Source of the DNA: Gammaproteobacteria bacterium
GTDB lineage: Bacteria; Pseudomonadota; Gammaproteobacteria; Beggiatoales; Beggiatoaceae
Assembly (NCBI GenBank): GCA_003645255.1
Contig: QNES01000001.1
Location: 1-64,000 of the forward strand
DNA: 64,000 nucleotides
Direction: 5' to 3'
The position numbers and the translations under genes were made by a program. Within the stretch, counting starts at the first letter, position 1; each line of letters starts with the position of its first letter. Positions 1 through 9,394 of this stretch are shown in pieces. Below the pieces are notes generated by a model that saw nothing but the letters and a program-made list of their open reading frames with translations, did not search any database and was not told where the DNA came from.

Positions 1-1
1 C

Positions 2-265
2 TTGGAAATATTCAAGTTTTATGTCAATGCCCTATATGTTGCTATCACTCGTGCCATCTGCAATCTTTATTGGGTTGAAACGAATCCTAAACATCGTTTA
101 TTTAATCTCTTGGATTTGCAAGCGGTAACGGGGGATTTAGATAATTTACCTCAAAATGAATCGACTTTGGATGAATGGCGCAAAGAAGCCCATAAGCTAG
201 AAATGCAGGGCAAGCAAGAGCAAGCTTTCGTTGAATTCTTAAATCCGTTGTACTCATCTAGTTAA
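2..265 (+). CDS. C-terminal end of a superfamily 1 (UvrD-like) helicase, cut by the window edge
   Basis: This is the tail of a longer gene that begins before the window; the apparent start near base 2 is only where the frame enters. The peptide contains LYVAITRA, which matches motif VI of UvrD/Rep-type superfamily 1 helicases, where the arginine contacts ATP. About 70 residues follow to the stop at 263-265 and I recognise no further domain in them. Helicases of this type unwind DNA in repair, or act in defence modules. Without the N-terminal part I cannot say which. The motif VI match is fairly specific; the subfamily is unknown. Confidence 0.6.
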   Translation: MEIFKFYVNALYVAITRAICNLYWVETNPKHRLFNLLDLQAVTGDLDNLPQNESTLDEWRKEAHKLEMQGKQEQAFVEFLNPLYSSS

Positions 266-297
266 AGTTTATTTAGCGAACATTCATGTTATATTAT

Positions 298-326
298 AAA
301 TCCGATTTTTTGAAAAAATCGGATTT
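298..326. repeat. Palindromic repeat, family 1 (AAATCCGATTTTTT / AAAAAATCGGATTT)
   Basis: Two perfect 14-base arms around a single G, 33 bases after the helicase stop. The same palindrome recurs near 8385, 12205, 15681, 20778, 38013, 52003, 52060 and, with altered arms, 23203 and 54704. In RNA it would form a long stem containing a U-run paired with an A-run. It could act as a terminator or a processing signal, but function is inferred only. Confidence 0.85.
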
Positions 327-377
327 CTTCCTACACGAAATTTGACAAAACTAAACTAATCAAGGAACTTATTATTT

Positions 378-1142
378 ATGCGAGAGATATTAATTACTCT
401 TACTGTCGGATTTTTTTTAACCATTAGTGGTTTAATGATTGAAAAATGCTATTTTGACAAAGAGAACTGCCCCATTAGTTGGCTACAAGCCGATAATACC
501 AGCGACTCTGGAACGAAGCTGGTTACAGATGAATCAAAGGTGCTTAACCCTCTTGACTTCAAAATTAACTATATTTACCGTACAAATGGTGAAGGTGATT
601 TCAAACAGCTCAAAAGAAATAGCCAATTGCGGTCGGGCGATCATTACAAACTCATATTTGAGCCGAGTGGTGATGGCTATGTTTACATTTTCAAAATGGA
701 TTCATCCGACAAAGTTCTTCGCCTATTTCCTAGCACCGATTTTGAAAATGCTGATCACAACAATATCAATCCGGTCAAAAAAGGACAACGATATTTTGTG
801 CCGGCTGAAAGTGCGTCATTTAAACTGGATGACAACAGGGGAAAAGAAACTATCTACTTTGCTGTTACCAGCAAACCAGATACTCAACTTGAAAATGACT
901 ATCACACCCTGTTAGCCCAACAAGACACCAGTAGCATTAAGGAACTGAAAAATGCACGAAAAAACTGGCATACCATGATGAAAAAACGCGGTACCAAAGT
1001 CAATCTGGTTAAAGATACCAGCAAAATTGAGGCACTTATCAAATTTACTGAGCAAGAGCAACAATTTTCTTTAACGCCAAACTACCTAAAAAATGTTTGT
1101 GACGGTTGCGTGTATATTGTTAATTTCAAACATCGGAAATAA
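378..1142 (+). CDS. Membrane-anchored DUF4384 protein
   Basis: A 254-residue protein with one N-terminal hydrophobic segment (about residues 4-21) that could be a signal anchor, placing the rest outside the cytoplasm. Residues about 65-165 match the DUF4384 pattern: a 'sGDhYKLIFEPSGDGYVYIFKMDS' type core followed by a 'LFPS' strand, a beta-rich fold of unknown biochemical role. In Thiotrichales and cyanobacteria, DUF4384 is often found with caspase-like or kinase/regulatory domains. Here it precedes a giant sensor kinase on the same strand, so a sensory or partner role is possible but unproven. The C-terminal part has a CxxC pair (VCDGC). Confidence 0.7.
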   Translation: MREILITLTVGFFLTISGLMIEKCYFDKENCPISWLQADNTSDSGTKLVTDESKVLNPLDFKINYIYRTNGEGDFKQLKRNSQLRSGDHYKLIFEPSGDGYVYIFKMDSSDKVLRLFPSTDFENADHNNINPVKKGQRYFVPAESASFKLDDNRGKETIYFAVTSKPDTQLENDYHTLLAQQDTSSIKELKNARKNWHTMMKKRGTKVNLVKDTSKIEALIKFTEQEQQFSLTPNYLKNVCDGCVYIVNFKHRK

Positions 1143-1150
1143 ATGATGTC

Positions 1151-1200
1151 CCAACCCCTATCGGGGGTTGAATGTGAATAGCCACCGGTGGAACCGGTGG
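1151..1200. repeat. Left copy of an inverted repeat flanking the giant kinase gene
   Basis: The core GGGGTTGAATGTGAATAGCC plus ACCG at 1164-1187 is the reverse complement, with one mismatch, of 6195-6217 just after the kinase stop. The left copy also holds two nested palindromes, CAACCCC/GGGGGTTG and CCACCGGTGG. The pair brackets exactly one 5-kb gene. Confidence 0.8.
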
Positions 1201-1256
1201 TAACCAAAACGGGAAGTTATTTGGTCGCCATTCCTAACAACTTGAAACCCATAAAC

Positions 1257-4200
1257 ATGAAACTCAGAAGCAAGTTATTACTCACAGCAATGGCAATTGG
1301 TTTTATACCATTATTGCTTATCGGCAGTTTTGCCTTATTTGAAAGTCGAGATGCCCTGTTAAATCAAGCATTTTATCAGCTTGAAAGTGTCCGCGATGTA
1401 AAAAAAGCGCAACTTGATGGATTTTTTGCTGAACGCAAAAGCGATATGCACGTATTGTTGGATATGGTGACTAATCTCCGCCAAAATGCCTTTCAAAAAC
1501 TTCAAGCCGTTCAACAACACCAACGTTTCCAGTTAGAAGAATATTTTCAGGAACGCTTAAACAACAATCGCGTTTTAGCGATAAACAGTGTAATTGCTAA
1601 AGTCATAAAACAAATTGATGTCGCTATTCACACTGAAGAAGGTAATCATCACGTTAAAAATCATAGCTCTGATGAAAATGTTTGGCATACTTTTGAAACT
1701 CAATTTGGCAACGAATTGCAACAGTACCAAAAAGCGTATGGTTATGATGATTTACTGCTTATCGCTCCAGATGGTCATATTGTATATACCGTCGCAAAGC
1801 GGCGTGATTTGAAACAAAATGTCTTAAACGGGTTTTTAAAAGATACCCATTTGAATCAAGCCTTTCAAAAAGGCTTAAAAGGGGTAGCCATCCAAGATTT
1901 TGCCCCCTATCCGCCAGCAGATAACCAATATGTTGCCTTTCTGACAGCTCCTATATTCCATGACAATGAACTGGTAGGGGTTTGGGCTTTTAGTTTATTG
2001 CCAAATGCTATTAATGCCATTGTGCAGAAGCGTGAAGCTATGGGAGAAACGGGAGAAACTTACCTGGTAGGTAAATCAAATGGGCAGAACTCTTACCGTA
2101 GCAATCGTATTGTTAAAGGCAAAGAGGCGCAATTAGGCACTAAAAAAAGCGGTGCAGATATCGACAAAGCGTTGGCGGGGCAAACCGGTGGTGATATTAA
2201 GACTGGAAGTACCGGTGATTTAGAGATGACGGCTTATGCCCCCTTAAAAATCCCTGATCTTGATTGGGCTATTATCACGACTATGAAGTTAGAAGAAGTG
2301 TTGGTACCTAAATTGCTTGATAAAAAAGATGATTTTTTTACTCACTATATTCACCATTATAGTTATTACGATCTATTTTTAATTCATCCTCAAGGCAAAA
2401 TTTTTTACAGCGTTAGACATGAGCCTGATTATCTCACCAATATCCTAACCGGTCAATATGCTCATTCTGGATTAGGGCAATTAGTTAAAAAGGTACTCCA
2501 AACCAAACAGTTTGGCATAAGCGATTTTGCCACCTACGCTCCCAGTGACAATAAACCGGCTGCTTTTATTGCCCAGCCGTTAGTTTCTGATGCTCATATT
2601 GAACTGGTAATCGCCTTACAGTTTTCTGACAAAGCGACCAATACCATTATGCAACAAGGTTCAGGTATGGGTAGCACTGGCGAAACTTACCTCGTTGGTA
2701 GTGATAAACTCATGCGTTCCAATTCTATTCTTGATCCGACTCATCGTTCAATAATAGCATCTTTTGCTAATCCAAACAAGGGGACGGTGGATACGCAAGC
2801 CAGCCGCTCTGCGTTAGCTGGGGAAACAGGTAGCAGAATTATTCAAGATTACCGTGGTGAACCCGTTTTATCTGCCTATACTCCTATCGCCGTGGGAGAC
2901 ACTACTTGGGCATTGATTGCTGAGATTGATAAAACCGAGGCATTTGCCGCCATTAGCAGATTGAAATGGTTAGGACTCATTGCGGCGCTTGTTATTGGAT
3001 TTATTACCTTGATTTTTATTACTCGTGCGACTAAGCGTTTAATAACGCCATTATTATTGGTGAATGAACATTTGAAAACACTCGCTTTGGGAAAAGTAGT
3101 CGATGACGATATTGAATACCGTCACAATGATGAAATAGGTGAACTGGTTATATCCGTTCATATTTTAAGAGATGGCATGAAAACTTCCATTATCCAAGCC
3201 AATGCCATCGCTGCCGGCGATTTGAAGCAGGAAGTGAAACCGCTATCTGCACAAGATGAACTAGGTCAAGCTTTGGTGAATATGACTCATACTTTGCGTG
3301 AAACGACGGTGAAAAATTCGCGGGAAGATTGGCTCAAAACGGGGCAAGCTCAATTAAATAAATTAACCAGTGGAGAGCAGAATATCAATGAATTGGCAAA
3401 AAAGGTCATTACATTTTTAACCACTTATATAGAAGCAACGGTTGGTTTATTTTATTTGTTACAAAAGTCAAATTCCACTTTACACATGATAGCTAGTTAT
3501 GCTTATATTGCAAACAGCAATATTCCCAATAAATTCGCAATAGGCGAAGGCTTAATTGGTCAAGTTGCATTGGAGCAAAAAGTTTTGCGCCGTCACCATT
3601 CCCCAGCGGAATATACCGCTATAATTCAATCTGGACTCGCAACGGCTGTTCCAAGTCATGTCATCATTTTACCCTTTTTATATGAAAAGGAGGTGAAAGG
3701 CGTTATTGAAATAGGTTCCTCTCAGGAATTGACAGAAATTCAAGTGGCATTTTTGAAGCAAGTAATGGCAAGTATCGGTATCGCTGTCAACACTGCTGAA
3801 TCACGCACTCAAATGCAAGCTTTATTAAAACAGAGTCAGCAACAAGCCGAAGAATTGCAATTAAAACATAAGGAAATGCAGCAAACCAATGAAGAGTTAC
3901 AAAGCCAATCTGAAGAGTTACAATCCCAATCGGAAGAGCTGCAAACCCAACAAGAAGAATTGCGCCAAACCAATGAAGTCCTTGAAGAACGTACTCAAGG
4001 TTTAGAACAACAGAAAGCGGAAGTCCAAAAGAAAAATCGGACTTTAGAAGTTAATCGGATTGAGATGGAAAAAGCTCAAGCAGAAATGGAAAAAGCCCAA
4101 GCGGCTATTATATTGAAAGCAGAAGAATTAGAATTGGCTAGTAAATACAAATCTGAATTTCTAGCTAATATGTCGCATGAATTGCGTACTCCTTTGAATA

Positions 4201-6191
4201 GCTTGCTTATTTTAGCTCAACTGTTAGCAGGGAATAAACAAGGCAATTTGACTGAAGAGCAAGTTAAATATGCTGAAACCGTGCATAGTGCAGGCACTGA
4301 TTTGTTAACCCTTATCAACGACATTTTGGATTTATCTAAGGTAGAAGCGGGTAAAGTTGAAGTCCAATGGGAAGACGTATTGTTGGGTGACTTGCTGACA
4401 ATGGTTGAACAAAAATTCCGTCATGTTGCTGAAGATAAGGCGTTGGCATTCCAGGTCACGATTGCAGACAATATACCGTCAACATTATCTACTGATGGAC
4501 AACGTCTCAAACAGGTTATCAATAACTTGTTATCCAATGCCTTTAAATTTACCAATACTGGTGAAGTTAAAGTAATGGTCAAGCGCCCTGCTAATGTTCC
4601 TCTCTTTTCTGAAAATAACGTGCTTGAGGCAAGCAAAACAATTGCCATCAGTGTCATTGACAGTGGTATTGGTATTCCTAAAGATAAACAACAAGTTATC
4701 TTTGAAGCTTTTCAACAAGTGGATGGTACAACTAGCCGTCGTTACGGTGGCACCGGGCTTGGTTTATCCATTTCCCGCCAATTGGCGCGACTACTTGGTG
4801 GCGAATTGACATTAGAAAGTGAAGAAGGCAAAGGCAGCACTTTCACTCTTTATTTACCTATGAACTCGCCAAAATCCCAACCAAGTCATAACTCCATTTT
4901 GTCAAAAACGTCAGTTTTTAAAGATAATCAAGAAGATAGAACCCAAACTGCACCACAAGATTTCATTTCTCCCAAGGAGCCAATTGCGGATGACAGAAAG
5001 GATTTGCAACCCGGTGATAAATCCATTTTGATTATTGAAGACGATCAAAATTTTTCCAGTCTCCTAGTCGATTTAGCCCACAACAAAGGTTTTAAATGTC
5101 TAATTGCCGGGGATGGTATTACCGGTTTACAACTGGCAGAAGAATATAAGCCTCATGCCATTATCCTTGATGTTGGTTTACCCCAATTAGATGGTTGGAC
5201 AGTGATGGAAAAATTGAAAGACAATCCCGCTATCCGCCATATTCCAGTGCATTTTATGTCCGCGGCGGAACAACAAAATATGGACGCTCAAAAAATGGGG
5301 GCGATTGGCTATTTACTTAAACCGGTAAGTATGGAACAACTTGGGGAAGCTTTCCAAAAGATTGAACTGTTTTTGACAACAACCCTGAAAAATTTGTTGA
5401 TCATCAGCGATATTGAATTATACCAACAGAAAATTTTGGCATTGGTAACAGGTGAAAATATCAAAACCCAATTAGCAGCAACAATAAGCAATGTTTGCAA
5501 ACAAGTACAAACGACAACTTATGATTGTATCATTCTTGACATGGATGTAGAAAATGGCTCTGGTGGCAAGTTGTTAGAACAAATGCAACAGGAAAAAGGT
5601 ATCTGCCAAATTCCCATTATAGTTTACGCAGATCGTGACTTAACCCCAAACGAGGAGGCATTATTATTCAGATGTGCAGATGAACTTCCGATAAAATCCG
5701 TCAAATCACCGGAACGTCTGTTAGATGAAACCACCTTATTTTTGCATCAAGTTGAAGCTAACTTGCCAACCGAAAAACGCAACATGTTACGAATGGTACA
5801 TGATAAAACCGCTATTCTCAGGCAAAAAAAGGTTCTGATTGTTGATGATGATGTGCGTAATACTTTTGCATTAGCAACGGTATTAGAAGATCATGATATG
5901 GAAGTTGTCACTGGCTCAGATGGTAAAGAAGGACTTGCCGTGTTGGAACAAAATGATGATGTTGCGATTGTCTTAATGGATATTATGATGCCTGAAATGG
6001 ATGGCTATGAAGCCATCAGAAAAATTCGTGAACAACCACGCTATCGGCATTTTCCAATTATCGCCCTGACTGCTAAAGCCATGAAAGGCGACAAAACTAA
6101 ATGTATTAAAGCCGGCGCTAATGATTATTTGGCTAAACCGGTAGACACTGACAAATTGTTATCATTAATGCGCGTGTGGTTGCATCGGTGA
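1257..6191 (+). CDS. Giant hybrid sensor histidine kinase (2x cache, HAMP, GAF, HisKA, HATPase, three REC)
   Basis: I start the gene at ATG 1257, because the upstream GTG at 1188 lies in an inverted repeat and the membrane segment follows directly. Order along about 1644 residues: TM1 (about 8-27); a periplasmic region with two cache-like sensor units, each with a 'GETYLVG' strand; TM2 near 590; HAMP; a GAF domain (about 710-860); a Q/E-rich coiled coil; HisKA with His974 in SHELRTPLN; HATPase with N, G1 (DSGIGIP) and G2 (GGTGLGLS) boxes. Three receiver domains follow. REC1 has Asp1305 and REC3 Asp1575 as phosphoacceptors; the middle one looks degenerate. The family senses small ligands and phosphorelays internally; no output domain is present, so a separate partner must act downstream. 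Confidence 0.92.
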   Translation: MKLRSKLLLTAMAIGFIPLLLIGSFALFESRDALLNQAFYQLESVRDVKKAQLDGFFAERKSDMHVLLDMVTNLRQNAFQKLQAVQQHQRFQLEEYFQERLNNNRVLAINSVIAKVIKQIDVAIHTEEGNHHVKNHSSDENVWHTFETQFGNELQQYQKAYGYDDLLLIAPDGHIVYTVAKRRDLKQNVLNGFLKDTHLNQAFQKGLKGVAIQDFAPYPPADNQYVAFLTAPIFHDNELVGVWAFSLLPNAINAIVQKREAMGETGETYLVGKSNGQNSYRSNRIVKGKEAQLGTKKSGADIDKALAGQTGGDIKTGSTGDLEMTAYAPLKIPDLDWAIITTMKLEEVLVPKLLDKKDDFFTHYIHHYSYYDLFLIHPQGKIFYSVRHEPDYLTNILTGQYAHSGLGQLVKKVLQTKQFGISDFATYAPSDNKPAAFIAQPLVSDAHIELVIALQFSDKATNTIMQQGSGMGSTGETYLVGSDKLMRSNSILDPTHRSIIASFANPNKGTVDTQASRSALAGETGSRIIQDYRGEPVLSAYTPIAVGDTTWALIAEIDKTEAFAAISRLKWLGLIAALVIGFITLIFITRATKRLITPLLLVNEHLKTLALGKVVDDDIEYRHNDEIGELVISVHILRDGMKTSIIQANAIAAGDLKQEVKPLSAQDELGQALVNMTHTLRETTVKNSREDWLKTGQAQLNKLTSGEQNINELAKKVITFLTTYIEATVGLFYLLQKSNSTLHMIASYAYIANSNIPNKFAIGEGLIGQVALEQKVLRRHHSPAEYTAIIQSGLATAVPSHVIILPFLYEKEVKGVIEIGSSQELTEIQVAFLKQVMASIGIAVNTAESRTQMQALLKQSQQQAEELQLKHKEMQQTNEELQSQSEELQSQSEELQTQQEELRQTNEVLEERTQGLEQQKAEVQKKNRTLEVNRIEMEKAQAEMEKAQAAIILKAEELELASKYKSEFLANMSHELRTPLNSLLILAQLLAGNKQGNLTEEQVKYAETVHSAGTDLLTLINDILDLSKVEAGKVEVQWEDVLLGDLLTMVEQKFRHVAEDKALAFQVTIADNIPSTLSTDGQRLKQVINNLLSNAFKFTNTGEVKVMVKRPANVPLFSENNVLEASKTIAISVIDSGIGIPKDKQQVIFEAFQQVDGTTSRRYGGTGLGLSISRQLARLLGGELTLESEEGKGSTFTLYLPMNSPKSQPSHNSILSKTSVFKDNQEDRTQTAPQDFISPKEPIADDRKDLQPGDKSILIIEDDQNFSSLLVDLAHNKGFKCLIAGDGITGLQLAEEYKPHAIILDVGLPQLDGWTVMEKLKDNPAIRHIPVHFMSAAEQQNMDAQKMGAIGYLLKPVSMEQLGEAFQKIELFLTTTLKNLLIISDIELYQQKILALVTGENIKTQLAATISNVCKQVQTTTYDCIILDMDVENGSGGKLLEQMQQEKGICQIPIIVYADRDLTPNEEALLFRCADELPIKSVKSPERLLDETTLFLHQVEANLPTEKRNMLRMVHDKTAILRQKKVLIVDDDVRNTFALATVLEDHDMEVVTGSDGKEGLAVLEQNDDVAIVLMDIMMPEMDGYEAIRKIREQPRYRHFPIIALTAKAMKGDKTKCIKAGANDYLAKPVDTDKLLSLMRVWLHR

Positions 6192-6230
6192 AATCGGTGG
6201 CTATTCACATTTAACCCCTTCTGGGTTGAA
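6192..6230. repeat. Right copy of the inverted repeat flanking the kinase gene
   Basis: CGGTGGCTATTCACATT then AACCCC at 6195-6217, inverted relative to 1164-1187, immediately after the kinase stop codon. The following AACCCCTTCTGGGTT can form a small stem of its own. Confidence 0.8.
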
Positions 6231-6269
6231 AATTCATAACCCCGAACAATTGATAACTGAATATAAAAA

Positions 6270-6824
6270 ATGACAAAAAGCGAAAAACGACTTTCATACA
6301 TTGCGCTGGCAATATTTATCGGCTATATATTACCGTTTCATTTCATACCGATAATTTATAAAGTTTATGATAATTATCGCCAATCTATTGAAAGATTGCA
6401 GAATAATATTTCAAAACGTGAAAAACTGGCAAGACGTGCCGAATATTGGAAAGCTGAAAATCAACGCGCTAAACAAGAACATGAAAAAATTGAAGTAGGC
6501 TTATTACAGGGCAATTCCCGTGAGTTAGAGGGTGCAAATTTGCAACGTCTCGTAAACGAATTGGCTGAAAAAGTGGGTATCACACTCAAATCCGTTGGCT
6601 CGCCTGATACCTCATTTAATACGGATAAATGGGTATTAGTCATTCAATCTCTGCAATTTGAAGCCAGCTCAAAAACACTAATGGAATTTTTAAAGGCTGT
6701 CAAAAATAATCCAGTGAAACTCGAAATAGTTAGTTTAGAAGTGCGTAGTTCTCGAAAAAAATTAACGGGCACGATAAAAATAACCGGCTTTGGTTTGGTG
6801 CCTATCGAACCAGAAAACTTATAA
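6270..6824 (+). CDS. gspM: Type II secretion protein M, subtype b (GspM-like inner-membrane protein)
   Basis: A 184-residue protein with a short cytoplasmic start, one membrane helix (about residues 9-30), a coiled coil (about 35-80) and a C-terminal ferredoxin-like periplasmic domain ending in 'GTIKITGFG'. This layout is that of GspM subtype b and also resembles PilO. The adjacent GspE-type ATPase favours type II secretion. GspM helps couple the cytoplasmic ATPase platform (GspE-GspL) to the pseudopilus. A TAACTGA heptamer lies at 6254-6260, 9 bases before the start, and there is no clear Shine-Dalgarno. The other gsp genes are not in the window, so the secretion genes are dispersed. Confidence 0.65.
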   Translation: MTKSEKRLSYIALAIFIGYILPFHFIPIIYKVYDNYRQSIERLQNNISKREKLARRAEYWKAENQRAKQEHEKIEVGLLQGNSRELEGANLQRLVNELAEKVGITLKSVGSPDTSFNTDKWVLVIQSLQFEASSKTLMEFLKAVKNNPVKLEIVSLEVRSSRKKLTGTIKITGFGLVPIEPENL

Positions 6825-6844
6825 AGAATGAGTGAAAATATTCT

Positions 6845-6880
6845 TATGTAGGCTGCACACCCTTGTGGTTGCCCTGAGTA
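6845..6880. repeat. Dispersed repeat, family 3 (TGTAGGCTGCACACC...GGTTGCCCTGAGTAG)
   Basis: A short element between gspM and gspE resembling the 'GTAGGGGCRAACCYGTGTGTTCGCCCTG' repeats near 9353, 38560, 40628, 40677, 43619, 43982, 49296 and 59210. It forms a weak stem GGGCAACC/GGTTGCCC type. It separates two genes expected to be cotranscribed. Confidence 0.5.
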
Positions 6881-6899
6881 GTTACTACTTACATAAATT

Positions 6900-8354
6900 A
6901 TGAACAATCTAACCTTACTGTTATTTACTCAATTATTATCTAAAAAAGGCGTTGCCCCGGTTGAAAATTTTCCAAAGGAAAGTTGCTTAAAGTTTTCAAC
7001 TTTACCCGATATTGAAGATCGGGCTAAAATCCGCTTTATGTTAGGTCCAAATATTCGCTTTGAATTAGGAAAGGAAGATGAGGTTGCGCGGTTAATAAAA
7101 CATTGGCGGGCTAAATTATCACCAGAATTAGATGGGGCAGATGAAGCAGGTGGAGTTGATCAATTAGATAATGAATATCTCAAAGATATAGCGTCTGATG
7201 CCCCTATTATTCGTATGGTGAATCATCTAATGGAACGAGCCTTGGACTCAAATGCGAGTGATATTCACTTTGAACCGGAAGAAAAATATTTAAGGGTACG
7301 TTGTCGGGTTGATGGCGTGATGGTCAATATTGACAATTTACCGGCTTCAGCGATTGCAGCGGTGTCTTCTCGTGTTAAATTGATGGCTCGTTTGGATATT
7401 GGTGAAAAACGTTTGCCCCAAGATGGGCGCATTCAATATCAAATGGGGGAACGTACCCTGGATATGCGTGTTTCAACGCTGCCTGGTGTACATGGGGAAT
7501 CTATTGTACTGCGTATTTTAGATCGGGGCGATGTTCATGTGAATTTAGAAAAACTCGGGATGCCAGCCGATGTTCTGAAACCCTATTCGCGAATTATCCA
7601 ACAGCCGCATGGTATCGTGCTAGTCACAGGTCCGACAGGGAGTGGAAAAACCACCAGTTTGTATGCAACGCTGGAAAAAATTAATACGGGACAACAAAAA
7701 ACTATCACAGTTGAAGATCCGGTGGAATATCAGTTAGAAGGTATCACCCAAATTCATGTCAATGCGAAAATCGGCTTAAATTTTTCGGCTGGATTGCGTT
7801 CTATTGTGCGACAGGATCCGGATATCATTATGATTGGGGAGATTCGTGACCGCGAAACGGCTGAAATTGCAATTGAATCGGCTTTAACCGGACACCTCGT
7901 TTTTTCTACTTTACATACTAACGATGCAGCCGGCGCGATTACTCGTTTGCAAGATATGGGAATTGATTCTTATCTAATCAGTTCCAGTGTAATAGCCATT
8001 ATGGCACAACGTTTAGTCCGCAAAATTTGCAAGAATTGTGCTGAAGAAGTGTCACTCACTGAAGAGGAAGCAGACTTATTAGGTATTAGCTTAGAAAAGC
8101 ATCCTAAAATAATACGTGGAAAGGGTTGTGAACGGTGTGCGAAGACGGGTTATCGGGGACGTATTGGTTTATATGAATTACTCCAAGTTTCCGATAAAAT
8201 TCGCCATGTGATAGGGAGTGGTGGAGATGCTAATCAAATTCGCCAAAAAGCGGTTTCCGAAGGGACACGGACGCTACGAATAGATGCGCTGCAAAAATTT
8301 TATGATGGCAAAACGACACCTGATGAAATTGTACGGGTTACACGGGCGTTTTAA
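6900..8354 (+). CDS. gspE: Type II secretion ATPase GspE
   Basis: A 484-residue secretion ATPase that powers assembly of the type II pseudopilus at the inner membrane. Residues 1-75 form a short N-terminal domain. The catalytic part shows Walker A GPTGSGKTT (from residue 244), an Asp box (ITVEDPVEY), Walker B IIMIGEIRD (about 308) and a His box (STLHTND). A zinc-binding loop typical of GspE/PilB follows, with CKNC (about 377) and GCERC (about 409). The zinc loop and the preceding gspM gene favour GspE over PilB or PilT. The N-terminus is slightly shorter than usual; no better upstream start is visible because a dispersed repeat lies directly before it. Confidence 0.88.
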   Translation: MNNLTLLLFTQLLSKKGVAPVENFPKESCLKFSTLPDIEDRAKIRFMLGPNIRFELGKEDEVARLIKHWRAKLSPELDGADEAGGVDQLDNEYLKDIASDAPIIRMVNHLMERALDSNASDIHFEPEEKYLRVRCRVDGVMVNIDNLPASAIAAVSSRVKLMARLDIGEKRLPQDGRIQYQMGERTLDMRVSTLPGVHGESIVLRILDRGDVHVNLEKLGMPADVLKPYSRIIQQPHGIVLVTGPTGSGKTTSLYATLEKINTGQQKTITVEDPVEYQLEGITQIHVNAKIGLNFSAGLRSIVRQDPDIIMIGEIRDRETAEIAIESALTGHLVFSTLHTNDAAGAITRLQDMGIDSYLISSSVIAIMAQRLVRKICKNCAEEVSLTEEEADLLGISLEKHPKIIRGKGCERCAKTGYRGRIGLYELLQVSDKIRHVIGSGGDANQIRQKAVSEGTRTLRIDALQKFYDGKTTPDEIVRVTRAF

Positions 8355-8384
8355 ATGTTAAATCTTGTGTGGTTTTGGTCTAAA

Positions 8385-8417
8385 AGAAATCCGATTTTTT
8401 GAAAAAATCGGATTTCT
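8385..8417. repeat. Palindromic repeat, family 1
   Basis: AGAAATCCGATTTTTT, a central G, then the perfect reverse complement. It lies 31 bases after the gspE stop and 30 bases from the converging small gene, so it could serve as a bidirectional terminator. Confidence 0.85.
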
Positions 8418-8446
8418 AGCTTTTGCCAAGTCTCAAACTTAACTAT

Positions 8447-8813
8447 TCAAAGTCCAATTTTAGCCCTTCTTTCCTTTGGATATCGGCTACAGTCAGGGTC
8501 TAAAAAATCAATCAGTTCAACTAGAGCATGTTGAAGTTGTTTTAACTTATCAGCATGTTTATCGAAATCTTTTGCTAACAAGTCAATATGCTTCCGTAAG
8601 GGTTCAAACCAATTTAGCACTTCACCTAATCTGGAATCTAAAAAAAGATTACATATTTGATCTTGAAGGGTTGAAAGTTTTTGAGTCGTTTCCAGTTCAC
8701 CTAGATCTAAAAATTGGATATCCTGCCGAATAATTTCAGTCCAAAATCGTGAAACCAGAGGCAATTAAAGCGGCAAAAGCTGAAAAAAGAGCAATGATGA
8801 GTTCAATATTCAT
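8447..8813 (-). pseudogene. Small membrane-anchored coiled-coil protein, apparently frameshifted
   Basis: Starting at ATG 8813 (minus strand) the frame encodes a hydrophobic anchor (MNIELIIALFSAFAALIASG) and then stops after about 25 codons. A second frame, open from about 8764 to 8447, continues with WTEIIRQD and a helical, coiled-coil-like region of about 100 residues. Removing one T from the TTTT run at the junction (ACGATTTTGG) would join the two parts into one protein of about 121 residues with an N-terminal membrane helix and a cytoplasmic or periplasmic coil. So this is a real frameshift, a sequencing error in a homopolymer, or slippage. I recognise no family. It lies downstream of the FNR-box gene, on the same strand. 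Confidence 0.45.
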
Positions 8814-8832
8814 ATCTTTTTCTAAAATGGGT

Positions 8833-9234
8833 TCAATGTGATGGACCAATAATTGGATAATGGAACATTTGACCTGCCATCGCTTTAACTAAAGCAATGA
8901 TCCCTAAAATGACTAAAGTAGAATGGCAAATAGTAAAATACAATATCACAATAACCCAAATGTAGGGCGAGTTATATCCCCCAGCCATAATAATAATTCC
9001 ATTGACTAAGAGCAGTAGTAAACCCGCCCATATACTCGCTGAAAAGGCTTGCCTTAAATGACAGCCTGCCAATTCTGAATAATTTTCGTATTTAAGGTAA
9101 AGCCACATCAATACTAAAAAAGCAAAACCAGGAAGTACTAAGAGATTAATCAGATAGAGAGATTCAGCGATAATTGCCAAAGATTGACCTGGCACGTTGG
9201 CAGATTCTTGAACAGCCTTAGATTGCATAATCAT
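8833..9234 (-). CDS. Small three-helix membrane protein, probably FNR-regulated
   Basis: A 133-residue protein with about three membrane helices (residues about 25-48, 66-86, 91-118) and a polar segment YSELAGCHLRQA between the first two. The C-terminus AGQMFHYPIIG resembles the end of DUF4870-type membrane proteins, which are of unknown function; I am not certain of that family. An exact FNR/Anr consensus, TTGATTTAGATCAA, lies 67-80 bases upstream. This suggests the gene is switched on when oxygen is low. ATG 9234 is preceded by a weak GTGAG ribosome site; the in-frame ATG at 9228 is an alternative. Confidence 0.7.
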   Translation of the reverse strand: MIMQSKAVQESANVPGQSLAIIAESLYLINLLVLPGFAFLVLMWLYLKYENYSELAGCHLRQAFSASIWAGLLLLLVNGIIIMAGGYNSPYIWVIVILYFTICHSTLVILGIIALVKAMAGQMFHYPIIGPSH

Positions 9235-9300
9235 TGTCTCACTTTTAAGTACGCTAAAATTTAATTTAAACCATTGTCTTAAAAATAAAAAATGTCTTCA

Positions 9301-9314
9301 TTGATTTAGATCAA
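9301..9314 (-). promoter_or_regulatory. FNR/Anr binding site, exact consensus
   Basis: TTGATTTAGATCAA matches TTGAT-N4-ATCAA in all ten defined positions. Read on the minus strand, a GACAAT element at 9278-9273 sits where the -10 box of a class II FNR promoter should be if the site is centred at -41.5. The target would be the membrane protein gene starting at 9234. The motif is seen directly; regulation is inferred. Confidence 0.7.
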
Positions 9315-9352
9315 GTGATGAATTTAGGCTATTCCTAAAAAATAATACCAGT

Positions 9353-9390
9353 CAGGGGCAAACCCATACGCAAGCCCTGAGTAGTCACAT
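9353..9390. repeat. Dispersed repeat, family 3
   Basis: CAGGGGCAAACCCATACGCA then AGCCCTGAGTAGT, between the FNR-box region and the end of the HAD-UbiA gene. It is similar to the copies at 6845 and 59210, including the GAGTAGT ending. Confidence 0.5.
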
Positions 9391-9394
9391 TTCC

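Noticed and set aside
1188-1256. Upstream GTG start for the giant kinase
   Set aside because: The 23 added residues are encoded by repeat DNA (CCGGTGGAACCGGTGG) and precede the natural membrane-anchor start.
8476-8733. An 85-codon plus-strand frame opposite the frameshifted small gene
   Set aside because: The minus strand gives a better protein (membrane start, charged coiled coil, joinable by one base); the plus frame has no ribosome site.
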